Shown in pieces: positions 36,810 to 44,763 of a stretch of DNA of 64,000 nucleotides. The stretch covers positions 434,001-498,000 of the forward strand of contig JAUILN010000007.1 in assembly GCA_030432695.1 (NCBI GenBank). Reading direction: 5' to 3'. This stretch comes from a bacterium. GTDB taxonomy: Bacteria > Planctomycetota > UBA1135 > UBA2386. The notes beneath the pieces were generated by a model. That model was not told the DNA's origin, ran no database searches, and was given only the letters and a program-made list of their open reading frames with translations. Numbering within the stretch: the stretch's first letter is position 1; each line of letters opens with the position of its first letter. The translations under genes were made by a program, and so were the position numbers.

Positions 36810-37553
36810 TCAGACACCGAGCTGCAGTCGATCGGCGAGCACCGACGGCAGCCCGGCCGCGCGGATCTTCCGCTGCGTCGTCGCGATGTCGTACTCGACT
36901 CGGCGCACCGCGGCGATCCGGGTGTCGGTGTCGTAGACCCCGTAGGCAGCCCGCGGGTCCTCGTCCCTTGGCTGACCGACACTACCGACGTTCAACAGCG
37001 ACTTGGGGATCCCGGCGACGCTGGCCTGGAACTCCGACTCGAACAGGACCTGCAGCTTCTCGGGATCACCGAGGCTCCGCTGCACGTACAGCGCCGGCAC
37101 GTGGGAATGGCCGACGAAGGCCATGGCCTTCGTCTGGCGTTCCATCGAGCTGACCGCCTCAGCCGGTCCGAGCACGTATCCGAACCGATCGGGCAGGAAC
37201 AAGGAGCCGTGGACGAGCTGGTAGTGCTCGTGCTCCACGACGAGTTCGAGGCCGCGAAGCCAATCGAGCCGCTCGTCGTCGAGATGGTTCCGGGTCCACT
37301 CGATCGCGTCGCGAGCGTAGTGATTGAAGTAGTCGGTCGCGAGATAGCCGACCACTGCCGCGTCGTGATTGCCCATGCACACGGTGCAACCGAGTTCCCT
37401 GACTCGATCGACGCACGGCACGGGGTCGGCGCCGTAACCGACGATGTCGCCCACCTGGACCCAGTGTTCGATCCCCTCGTCGGCAGCCGCCGCGAGGACC
37501 GCGTCGAGGGCTTCGAGGTTGGAATGGATGTCTCCGAGGATCCCGATACGCAT
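36810..37553 (-). CDS. Metallophosphoesterase (YfcE/MJ0936-like)
   Basis: 247 residues, cytosolic. Calcineurin-like metal motifs: GDIHSNLEAL (residues 7-16), VGDIVGYGADP (near 34), GNHDAAVV (near 60), then VHGS and FVGHSHVP. This dinuclear-metal family includes phosphodiesterases and diadenosine tetraphosphatase-like enzymes; the substrate is not readable. Single gene, flanked by the lipoproteins (convergent) and a membrane protein in the same direction. Confidence 0.92.
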   Translation of the reverse strand: MRIGILGDIHSNLEALDAVLAAAADEGIEHWVQVGDIVGYGADPVPCVDRVRELGCTVCMGNHDAAVVGYLATDYFNHYARDAIEWTRNHLDDERLDWLRGLELVVEHEHYQLVHGSLFLPDRFGYVLGPAEAVSSMERQTKAMAFVGHSHVPALYVQRSLGDPEKLQVLFESEFQASVAGIPKSLLNVGSVGQPRDEDPRAAYGVYDTDTRIAAVRRVEYDIATTQRKIRAAGLPSVLADRLQLGV

Positions 37554-37640
37554 CTGATCAGCTCAAGGTCTGCCGAGTGTCGCCTCGACAGGCTCGCGTC
37601 TTGACTCGGTCGTCATTCGAGACGCGCGGGCCGCGCCGGC

Positions 37641-38279
37641 TCATCTCGAAGTTGGATTGATGTTCCACCGGAACGCCATGGATGCCACGCACAGGGAAGC
37701 GAGAAGTGCCGAAACGACCGGAACGAGAAACTCAACGCCGAAGACGGACGAGGCAGTCCACAGAACCGGGATCGGAATCGGCGCGCAGAAGCCCAAGGCG
37801 CCACTCGAACTCGCGGCGAGCAGCGTCCACACCACGACCCGGAACGCAAGTCCACGAACCCACCAGGCGACTGCAGGAGCGAGGGCGAGCACGTTGGCGG
37901 CAACGAGCACCAGCAGCACTCCGTCGAGGATCAGCCCGGAAAAGGAGGTCATTTGTCTTCCGAAGACCACGGAAGAGACGACCGCGCACACCACGAACCC
38001 TAGCGCAGTCGCAAGCGCGAACCCGACGCCTCCGAGCCAGACGCCGAGCATCGTTCGGGTCGGGCGACGACTCCTGTCGCGAAGCGAACGCCAGGACGCC
38101 TCACCGCTCTCCGCGGCGACGACGCCAACGAGGCCGCCGAGCACCAACGCGCCCAGTCGAACGCTGGGGTCGAGGAACGGGACATCGAATCGTCGGACGA
38201 AGCTCGGTTCCTGGGCGGAGAGAAACGATGTCCAAGTCGCGGCCGCGAGAACGGTCCACGGCAGCAGCTCACGCAGCAT
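37641..38279 (-). CDS. Unrecognised multi-pass membrane protein
   Basis: 212 residues from ATG 38279 (MLRELLPW); an upstream GTG would add about 15 residues. About six hydrophobic helices. MLRELLPWTVLAAATWTSFL and the later SGEASWRSLRDRSRRPTRTMLGVWLGG resemble ABC-2-type permease or ABC-associated membrane proteins, but no ATPase gene adjoins it. It is divergent from parA across a 152-bp gap. Function unknown. Confidence 0.75.
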   Translation of the reverse strand: MLRELLPWTVLAAATWTSFLSAQEPSFVRRFDVPFLDPSVRLGALVLGGLVGVVAAESGEASWRSLRDRSRRPTRTMLGVWLGGVGFALATALGFVVCAVVSSVVFGRQMTSFSGLILDGVLLVLVAANVLALAPAVAWWVRGLAFRVVVWTLLAASSSGALGFCAPIPIPVLWTASSVFGVEFLVPVVSALLASLCVASMAFRWNINPTSR

Positions 38280-38431
38280 CGACGTGAACTGGAGGCGGGC
38301 GGCGGCTACGACGGACGGGTACACGGCGTGAGCCGACTCTACGCGGCGCCACGTGACCGGACAGGTCCCGATCTCCGGACTTCCAGCAGACCCCGGCTTG
38401 CGATACACCCGGAGCACCCGGAGGTCAGCAG

Positions 38432-39163
38432 GTGAGGTCGATCGCACTCGCGAACCAGAAGGGCGGCGTCGGAAAGACGACGACCGCCATCCACCTGGCG
38501 CATGGCCTCGCGCTCGCCGGGGACAGCGTCGCACTGTTGGATCTCGATCCACAGGGCAACGCCACGCTCGCCCTCCAGGGGATGATCCCGGACGATGAGC
38601 CTGACGCGGAGGGAGCGTTCGAGGCACTCCAGAACCTCGGTAGCAACTTCTGGATGCTGCCTTCGCCCGGAGTGCACCGAAACATCGACCGGCGGACGGT
38701 CCCGGACGTCAAGAAGCTCGCGACCCTCGTGGAAGGTCTCCGAGGCGCTGGTATCGACTGGCTCGTTGTCGATTGTCCGCCACGGATGGACGCCTGGGGC
38801 TATGCCGGCCTGGAACTCTGCGAACACGTACTGCTGCCGGTCCAGGCGGAGTTCTTCGCGATGCACGGACTGAGTCAGATGATGCAGACCCTGGCCTCAG
38901 CTCGGAAGCAGTTCCCCGGTCGCGGCAACCTGCTCGGCGTGGTCGCCACCCTCGTGGACGGCCGTGAAGAGATCGCCCGCGAGGTGCTCGACGACCTCCG
39001 GGAGAACCTCGCCGACAAGATGATGCGCAGTGTGATCCTGCGCGACCTGTCCTTCGTCGAGGCCGCGTCACACGGCAAGACCCTGTTCGACTACCGCATC
39101 GACTCGAAGGGTGCCCTGTGCTACGGATCACTCGTCAGGGAGGTGTTGGATGGCTGCGCGTAG
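38432..39163 (+). CDS. parA: ParA chromosome-partition ATPase
   Basis: 243 residues, GTG start at 38432 with a GGAGG Shine-Dalgarno 8 bp before. Deviant Walker A QKGGVGKTTTAIHL at residues 9-22; LLDLDPQGNATLAL and the Walker B DWLVVDCPP follow. It overlaps the parB start by 14 bp. ParA dimers on the nucleoid move ParB-bound origins. Shorter and less Soj-like than the ParA of the bacillithiol operon, but its parB partner and adjacent parS-like sites make this the partition copy. Confidence 0.93.
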   Translation: MRSIALANQKGGVGKTTTAIHLAHGLALAGDSVALLDLDPQGNATLALQGMIPDDEPDAEGAFEALQNLGSNFWMLPSPGVHRNIDRRTVPDVKKLATLVEGLRGAGIDWLVVDCPPRMDAWGYAGLELCEHVLLPVQAEFFAMHGLSQMMQTLASARKQFPGRGNLLGVVATLVDGREEIAREVLDDLRENLADKMMRSVILRDLSFVEAASHGKTLFDYRIDSKGALCYGSLVREVLDGCA

Positions 39164-40064
39164 ACTTGGTCGTGGATTGGACTTCTTCCTCTCGGGCTCC
39201 AGCGAAGCCGAGGCGCCGGAGGTGGGCGAGGAGGTGACCTCCAGCGTCGCCGTCGATGCGCTCGCCCCGAACCCACACCAGCCCCGGCGCACCTTTCCCG
39301 AGACCGAGCTGAAGGAGCTGGCTGCGTCGATCGCCCAGTCCGGCATCCTGCAGCCGATTCTCGTCCGAAAGACAGGCGATCAGCACCAGATCATCGCCGG
39401 CGAGCGCCGCTGGCGCGCCGCAAGGCTCGCAGGCTTGGAAGCCGTTCCGGTGCTCGTCCGGGAGATCAGCGACGAGCAGGCAGCAGTCTTCGGCCTGGTC
39501 GAGAATCTCCACCGCGAGGATCTCAATCCCATCGAGAAGGCCATGGCCTTCCGACAGATCCAGAGACTCGCGAATTCGAGCCAGGAAGAGGTCGCCAAGC
39601 AGGTTGGTCTCGACCGCTCCACGGTGACCAACTTCCTTCGACTGCTCGAGCTGCCGAAGGAGGTCCAGGACTACGTTTCACGTGGAACGCTCTCGATGGG
39701 GCAGGCGCGGGCCATCCTCGGAGTGCCTGACGACCAGCGGCGGAAGGAGCTCGCCGAACGGGCCATCCGGGATCGACTGTCGGTCCGCGACGTCGAGGCA
39801 GCTGCGAAGGACAGCAAGGCGGCGGCGGAATCCGAGGCTGCCGGCGCACGCGGCAAGAGCGGCAAGGACGGCAAGGACTCGAAGGCCAAGGAAGTGCCCC
39901 TTTGGCTCCGGGAGATCGAGGACAACCTGGGCGAGGCCCTCAACGCGAAGGTCAGCGTCCGGTACGGCCGCAAGCGCTCGCGCATCCAGATCGACACGGG
40001 TCCGCGCGCCGACTTCGAGCGCATCTACGAGCTGCTCCGCGGCCTGGAAGACTCCGCCAGCTGA
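39150..40064 (+). CDS. parB: ParB, CTP-dependent parS-binding partition protein
   Basis: 304 residues, ATG 39150 with GGGAGG before it. N-terminal MAARRLGRGLDFFLS is the arginine finger-like ParA-stimulating tail. The Srx-like CTPase domain holds PNPHQPRRTF, IIAGERRWRAARLAGL and VENLHREDLNPIEKA. The HTH that reads parS is SQEEVAKQVGLDRSTVTNFLRLLELP (near 150). A Lys/Ala/Gly linker (KAAAESEAAGARGKSGKDGKDSK in part) leads to the C-terminal dimerisation domain. One parS-like site sits inside its own coding sequence. Confidence 0.95.
   Translation: MAARRLGRGLDFFLSGSSEAEAPEVGEEVTSSVAVDALAPNPHQPRRTFPETELKELAASIAQSGILQPILVRKTGDQHQIIAGERRWRAARLAGLEAVPVLVREISDEQAAVFGLVENLHREDLNPIEKAMAFRQIQRLANSSQEEVAKQVGLDRSTVTNFLRLLELPKEVQDYVSRGTLSMGQARAILGVPDDQRRKELAERAIRDRLSVRDVEAAAKDSKAAAESEAAGARGKSGKDGKDSKAKEVPLWLREIEDNLGEALNAKVSVRYGRKRSRIQIDTGPRADFERIYELLRGLEDSAS
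39674..39689. promoter_or_regulatory. parS-like site inside parB
   Basis: CGTTTCACGTGGAACG matches the widespread parS consensus TGTTTCACGTGAAACA at 13 of 16 positions, keeping the central CACGTG. Its exact reverse complement recurs 401 bp downstream. It lies in the parB codons just after the HTH. Confidence 0.8.
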
Positions 40065-40089
40065 GCTGCCCGGACTCGATCGCCCACCA

Positions 40090-40105
40090 CGTTCCACGTG
40101 AAACG
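40090..40105. promoter_or_regulatory. parS-like site downstream of parB
   Basis: CGTTCCACGTGAAACG, the exact reverse complement of the site at 39674 and 13/16 to the parS consensus. It lies 26 bp past the parB stop and 2 bp before a terminator stem. Two identical 16-mers beside parAB strongly support parS identity. Confidence 0.82.
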
Positions 40106-40107
40106 AA

Positions 40108-40142
40108 AGCAGGGCGCGCCCGACGAACGGGCGCGCCCTGCT
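40108..40142. terminator. Bidirectional intrinsic terminator between parB and the convergent gene
   Basis: Perfect 15-bp stem AGCAGGGCGCGCCCG / CGGGCGCGCCCTGCT around the loop ACGAA. Rightward tail GTGTTCCC; leftward tail TTCGTTTCACG, which is T-rich and is formed by the parS-like site itself. Serves parAB and the gene ending at 40196. Confidence 0.88.
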
Positions 40143-40195
40143 GTGTTCCCGGGATCGTGCGCCAGCCCCGACCGATTCGGGGGCGGCGCCATCGA

Positions 40196-41452
40196 TCACT
40201 CGACCGTGACGGAGGTGATCGTGTAGGTCTCCTCCGGACGACCCGTGCCTCGCTCGAGTTCGGCGGCGTCCGAGAACTGCGACTGGACGATCTGCTCGAC
40301 CACGTCCTGGCCCTCGACCACCCGGCCGACGATGACGCGGTTGCCGTCACGGCTCACGGCGAGGTCGACGGAATTGATGACGATCCGCTCGACCTGGGAC
40401 CTGCCTTCCTTCGCCGCCTCGACTGCAACCATGAACGGGAAGTGGCTCAGGCCGGTGTCCTCCCAGTCGACCAGGTGGTCCTCCTCGACGTCGCCCGCCT
40501 TCCATTGCTCGCGGTCGTTCTCCTTGGTGCTCGGCCAGCCGAACAACATCTCGCCCGCGGTCGGAGTGTCGGACGTCGAGCCGCCGGCTTCGCGACGAAT
40601 CTCGTACACCCGCTGGCCGACGAAGAAGTCCGTGCCAGCGAGTGCCAGCAACGCCTTGGCATGCTCCGGCGCGACCTGGTCGTAGAGACGGATCCGAATG
40701 GTGCCGGCATTCTCGATCTCCAGCACGAGCTGCTGCGTCGACGTGGGCTCCGGGGCCACGTAGAAGCGGCTGTTGTTCGCCTCGAACTCGCGCTGACCGA
40801 GGATCGCGGCGCGCAGCCGCTTGACGTCGCTGCCGGCAACCTGGGGTTCGAGTTCGGGCTCCTCGTCGACCGGAGTCGGCTTCGGGTCCTCGGACTCGTC
40901 CTCCTCCTTCTCTACCTCGGGACGGAACTGCACCGGATACTCAGACTCGAGCACGAGGAAGTGCTTGGGGAACTCCTTCTCCAGACGGTCCAGGCGAGCC
41001 AGGGCCGAGTCCCATTCCTCGTTCTCGTAGTCGTGAACGGCGAGCGCCCACAGGGCAAGGGGCGCCCGGTCACCGCCGCCCGAGAGGATCGCCTCGAGTG
41101 CCGCGGGATCGGCCTTCTTGATGTCGTCGCCTAGCCGGCTGACCAGCTCGTCGCGCGCGCCGGCCACGTAGTAGCGGTAGAAGCCGGGATTCTGCTCCAG
41201 CATCGACTGGATCATCGACCACATGCTTCCATCGCGCGTGTAGGCGGCGTCCAGTCCGGCACCGACGTTCATCGCTGTCCAGTCGGCGTTCCGGGCCTGA
41301 CGGTTCATGTACTGAACGCCGTAATTGACCGCAAGCGCAGCCGCAAGGGCGATGGCGACGCCGATCACGAGCTTCTTGTTCTTCTCCCAGAACAGCTCGA
41401 GCGGGTTCGGAGCTTCGATCTGGCCCTGCATCTGGGGCGGGGTCTGCGTCAT
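40196..41452 (-). CDS. Membrane-anchored pseudo-cyclophilin with TPR-like N-part
   Basis: 418 residues. A cytoplasmic stub, one helix (about 29-47, LVIGVAIALAAALAVNYGVQY), then a helical YfgM/TPR-like region to about residue 170 (ALWALAVHDYENEEWDSALARLDRLEKEFP). An acidic Pro/Glu linker follows, and from about 240 a cyclophilin fold (TIRIRLYDQVAPEHAKALLALAGTDFFVGQ; later IVIGRVVEGQDVVEQI-like VIVGRVVEGQDVVEQIV). The catalytic FHR motif reads VYE (in QRVYEIRREAGG), so prolyl isomerase activity is unlikely. Likely a periplasmic scaffold or chaperone; partner unknown. Confidence 0.85.
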   Translation of the reverse strand: MTQTPPQMQGQIEAPNPLELFWEKNKKLVIGVAIALAAALAVNYGVQYMNRQARNADWTAMNVGAGLDAAYTRDGSMWSMIQSMLEQNPGFYRYYVAGARDELVSRLGDDIKKADPAALEAILSGGGDRAPLALWALAVHDYENEEWDSALARLDRLEKEFPKHFLVLESEYPVQFRPEVEKEEDESEDPKPTPVDEEPELEPQVAGSDVKRLRAAILGQREFEANNSRFYVAPEPTSTQQLVLEIENAGTIRIRLYDQVAPEHAKALLALAGTDFFVGQRVYEIRREAGGSTSDTPTAGEMLFGWPSTKENDREQWKAGDVEEDHLVDWEDTGLSHFPFMVAVEAAKEGRSQVERIVINSVDLAVSRDGNRVIVGRVVEGQDVVEQIVQSQFSDAAELERGTGRPEETYTITSVTVE

Positions 41453-41598
41453 GGCACTCTCTGGTCAGTCGGTGGATGGGCTGGCGACCCTCAGTGCGGG
41501 GGCACCGGGGCGCTTCGGGTTCGGGAGCGTCCACGCCGAGCGGTCCGGCGAGCCGGATCGCCGCGGCCGGAACGCGGTAGTGGGGGCGGGGACGCGGA

Positions 41599-42030
41599 TC
41601 AGCCGGGGGTGCGCACGTGGACGTGCATCCGCACCACGCCGCTGGCGTCTTCGTGGATCTCACAGCGCACGGTCTGCGGCACGCGCCGCCAGGTCTGCAC
41701 GACGCGACCGTCGTTCCATTCCTCCGAGACGAGTTCCCAGGCGTGGCGGGGCATGCTGCGCTGCATGTAGTCAGCGATGTCCGGGACCGGCAGCGAGCCG
41801 TAGTAGAACAGGTCGCCGTATCGGAACTCTCCGACCTCGATCGAGTGGCTCTCGTTGAGCCCGGTCTGCAACGTCATCCCGTCCGGGCAGGGGATGTCGC
41901 CGAACTGCAGTGGCGTGAGCCCGGAGGACTCCTCGGTGGTGCCATCACGCCAGGTTCCCGCGCAAGCACCCAGCGCGAGGACACCGACAAGGGCGGCGCT
42001 CGTCGAGAGGGCGGGGCAGATTCGCTTCAT
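41599..42030 (-). CDS. Small lipoprotein of unknown function
   Basis: 143 residues, ATG 42030 (MKRICPALSTSAAL), lipobox LALGAC with Cys about 22. The mature part has PCPDGMTLQTGLNESHSIEVGEFRYGDLFYYGSLPVPDIADYMQRSMPRHAWELVSEE-type sequence in which a short alpha/beta domain ends IHEDASGVVRMHVHVR. This resembles the DUF-type lipoproteins with a two-strand 'yYgs...v..yy...M...gW' pattern. Follows the pseudo-cyclophilin gene by orientation (146 bp upstream of it), perhaps one unit. No function assigned. Confidence 0.82.
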   Translation of the reverse strand: MKRICPALSTSAALVGVLALGACAGTWRDGTTEESSGLTPLQFGDIPCPDGMTLQTGLNESHSIEVGEFRYGDLFYYGSLPVPDIADYMQRSMPRHAWELVSEEWNDGRVVQTWRRVPQTVRCEIHEDASGVVRMHVHVRTPG

Positions 42031-42342
42031 CTGGCCAGTTCCTGAGTTGCAGGGTCTGATCGAAGCCCACGGACACGGCACGACCGTTCGCCGCAGGGTA
42101 GTCCAGTGAGGATAGCGGTCGTCTGGCGCCACGGGCAAGGCATTCCGTCCCCGGGGCCCCGGCCGGACCACCGGGGGGGCTGGCAGGTCCGGGAGCCCGG
42201 CCTAGAGTCTCGGACCGTCGTGAGGACCGGCCCATGCGGTCGCGTCCGGAGCCCGCGGATGCCCGATCCCGGGACCCGCGCGACGCCCCGCTTCCCCAGG
42301 TCGCCCCATGGGCATCGGCCAGGGCATGGAGCCAGCCCGACG
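42031..42342. other. Divergent non-coding region
   Basis: 312 bp between the lipoprotein gene (leftward) and the HNH gene (rightward). Very GC-rich with G- and C-runs (around 42148-42182, including CCCCGGGG-like self-complementary pieces). No convincing promoter or gene; in-frame codons upstream of the HNH start do not look like protein. Confidence 0.5.
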
Positions 42343-42969
42343 ATGGACCCGAACCCACCAGGCAGACGCACGGTGCTGGACGACCCGGCACTCGTCCTGA
42401 ATCGCTCGTGGATCCCGGTCCATGTGACGCCGGTCCGGCGCGCCCTGATCATGGTGTTTCGCGGCGCAGCGAACGTGGTGGACACCGCATCGCTGCAGGT
42501 CCACGACTTCGGTGGTTGGCTCGGTCAGCCGAGCCACTCGCGGGCCAGGGCGATCCGTTGCCCCGGCGGCCGGATCCTGGCGCCCGAGGTCGTCCAGCTG
42601 CGCGGCTACGACAAGGTGCCGGTGTTCGAGGCACCGTTCTCTCGAGCCAGCCTGTTCCGTCGCGACGACTTCCAGTGCCAGTACTGCGGTTGCCGGCCGG
42701 GCGCGTCCCGACTGACCATCGACCACGTGATCCCGCGCTCACGGGGTGGTCGCACGTCCTGGGAGAACTGCGTGGTTGCCTGCGCCGCCTGCAACGCGCA
42801 CAAAGGGGACCGCGACTTGGCTCGCATCGCGCTCCGCCTGCGCCGCCGGCCCGCCGCCCCGCGCTGGAGCCCCCACCTGAACCTCCGAACCAGCCAGTGG
42901 CTGGACTCGTGGACCCAGTTCCTGCCACGTAGTGGTCGCAAGACCCGGGTCGCGGCCGCCGGAGGCTGA
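42343..42969 (+). CDS. HNH endonuclease (TIGR/DUF type with tandem CxxC)
   Basis: 208 residues, ATG 42343. N-terminal 90 residues (VLDDPALVLNRSWIPVHVTPVRRALIMVFRGAANVV) are the domain commonly found before HNH in this family of stand-alone bacterial HNH proteins. The HNH site is FQCQYCGCRPGASRLTIDHVIPRSRGG (near 110-135) with WENCVVACAACNAHKGDR. The Cys pairs bind structural zinc and DH is the catalytic His. No methylase or toxin partner adjoins it, so a housekeeping nuclease of unknown role. Confidence 0.88.
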   Translation: MDPNPPGRRTVLDDPALVLNRSWIPVHVTPVRRALIMVFRGAANVVDTASLQVHDFGGWLGQPSHSRARAIRCPGGRILAPEVVQLRGYDKVPVFEAPFSRASLFRRDDFQCQYCGCRPGASRLTIDHVIPRSRGGRTSWENCVVACAACNAHKGDRDLARIALRLRRRPAAPRWSPHLNLRTSQWLDSWTQFLPRSGRKTRVAAAGG

Positions 42970-43045
42970 CGGCAGCGGCGGTTCCGAGGACCCGGCGCCG
43001 CGGGTGCCGCGGCGCCTGTCGTGCTTCCATCCCCTCCCATCTGAC

Positions 43046-44413
43046 ATGACCAGACTCAAGACCCTCGTCGTCGCCGCGCTCGCACTCGGCGCCTGCTTCG
43101 CCCCGCACGCCACCGCGCAGAGCGCCTCGGCCCTCAAGCGCGAACTCCGTCAGATGGAGAAGGACGCGGGCAAGGACGTCACCGCCCTGCTCGAGGTCGC
43201 GGAGTGGGCCAAGGAGAAGGGCCTCGTCGCCGACCGGCGCCGGATCCTCAACGACATCATCAAGCAGGATCCCGACAACGGCCCGGCGCACGAGGCCCTC
43301 GGCTTCGTGAAGTACGAAGGCGAGTGGATGACCAAGAGCAAGGCCGAGGGCCTGCGCGAGAAGGCACTCGCCGCCGAGATGAAGGCCAAGGGCCTGATCG
43401 AGGTCGACGGCGTGTGGGTGACCAAGGACGAGGAGGCCGACGCCAAGAAGGGCATCTTCATGCACGACGGCGAGCGGGTCTCCAAGTCGGACAAGCTCGC
43501 GCTGGTGCAGGGCATGATCCGCCATCCGGCGACCGGCACCTTCATCGCCCCAGAGGACGAGTCGAAGGCCGACGAGGGCCTGTTCCCGCTCGGCAACGAC
43601 AAGTGGGGCTCCAAGGAGGAGGCCGACGAGTACCACAGCGACTCCGGGCATCCCTGGGTGGTCCGCACCTACAACGGCTGGATCGTCAGCAACCGCTCCT
43701 TCGACGAGATCGAGTCGATGAAGAGCGACATCGACGCCGGCATCGAGTCCGCGGCGCGGGTGTTCGGCGGTGAAATGCCGAGCCCGGCCAATCGGCCGGT
43801 CGTCCTCGTGGCCGCGAGCGACGAGCAGTACCGGGAACTCGGCAATGCGGTCGGCGCCGAAGGGTCGGCCTATGCCGTGTTCCACGCCGAGGGGGAGGTC
43901 GTGACGACCGAACTCGGCGCGGTGCGCCCGGTGATCTCCAACTGGCAGAAGGAAGGTTGGGGCCCGTACTGGATGCGCCACGCAGGCGGACTCGCCTACG
44001 CCTACGCGATCGCCGCCGAGATCGGCGCCGAGCCGCCGCTCTGGTTCCAGCGCGGTCTCGCGGGCTACGCCGAGCGGCACTACGCCCCGGGTCAGGCCGC
44101 CTGGTTCGGCAAGCAGCACCTCGAGAAGGGCGGCGTGAAGGACATCGGCAACTGGTTCGACCGCTTCGAGATCTCCGGCAACCTCGAGTCGCGGATGCTC
44201 GACTTCAACATGTATCAGGCCGGCCTGGTCCTCGACTTCGGCATGAACGGCGGCCACGCCGACTGCACCGAGAAGATGCTCGCGGTCACCAAGGCGATCC
44301 AGGAGGGCGACGGCAGTGCGGCGGACAAGGCGATCGCCAAGTTCCAGAAGGCCGTGACCGACAACGAGGACGCCCTGCGCGAGTACTTCCGCAAGGTCCT
44401 CCAGAAGGGCTGA
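43046..44413 (+). CDS. Secreted gluzincin-like protein without HExxH
   Basis: 455 residues, ATG 43046, signal peptide (VVAALALGACFAPHATAQ). Residues 20-70 are helical. Residues 90-200 hold three degenerate repeats around 'W-V/M-TK-x-E-x-x-G' (GEWMTKSKAEGL, GVWVTKDEEADAKKG, DKWGSKEEADEYH). The C-terminal third looks like a peptidase-MA/DUF1570 domain: the usual second half, PPLWFQRGLAGYAERHY, is present near 335, but where HExxH should stand is RHAGGLAYA (near 311). Activity is therefore doubtful. Exported; alone between the HNH gene and a 350-bp gap. Function unknown. Confidence 0.85.
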   Translation: MTRLKTLVVAALALGACFAPHATAQSASALKRELRQMEKDAGKDVTALLEVAEWAKEKGLVADRRRILNDIIKQDPDNGPAHEALGFVKYEGEWMTKSKAEGLREKALAAEMKAKGLIEVDGVWVTKDEEADAKKGIFMHDGERVSKSDKLALVQGMIRHPATGTFIAPEDESKADEGLFPLGNDKWGSKEEADEYHSDSGHPWVVRTYNGWIVSNRSFDEIESMKSDIDAGIESAARVFGGEMPSPANRPVVLVAASDEQYRELGNAVGAEGSAYAVFHAEGEVVTTELGAVRPVISNWQKEGWGPYWMRHAGGLAYAYAIAAEIGAEPPLWFQRGLAGYAERHYAPGQAAWFGKQHLEKGGVKDIGNWFDRFEISGNLESRMLDFNMYQAGLVLDFGMNGGHADCTEKMLAVTKAIQEGDGSAADKAIAKFQKAVTDNEDALREYFRKVLQKG

Positions 44414-44763
44414 GTCCGCCGAGTCTGCGACTCGATCCGGTTCGCCGACTCGCCTCAGGTCCGTACGAGACCGTCCCCAAGTCCCCGCGACGCCGCCGGT
44501 TCCGAGGTGAATCGGCGAGCGGCCCGCGCGGCCCGGATCCACTCAGGCTGGATCCCGAAGGTTCCGACAGGATCCGGCAGCCCCCGTCCACGGTGGGCGC
44601 CGAACGGGAAGCGCCCAATACGGCCTCCCGCATCCGCTGGCCGGGCAACCCCACGACGCGGTCCATCCCAGCCGACCAACCCCTACGCAGAACCCGTCCC
44701 GCCGTGCCCGATCCCGATCCCCGGGGCGGCGGACCTACCGAGAGACCTCCGAGGAGATCCCTG
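44414..44763. other. 350-bp gap with a short hairpin
   Basis: No gene seen. A hairpin CGAGTC-TGC-GACTCG at 44420-44434, 7 bp past the upstream stop, may end transcription. The right end carries the GAGGAGA ribosome-binding site of the next gene. The rest is unremarkable GC-rich sequence. Confidence 0.5.

Noticed and set aside
37661..37676. TGTTCCACCGGAAC as a third parS site
   Set aside because: Arms are right but the central CACGTG is broken and the spacing is odd; it lies in coding sequence of the membrane protein.
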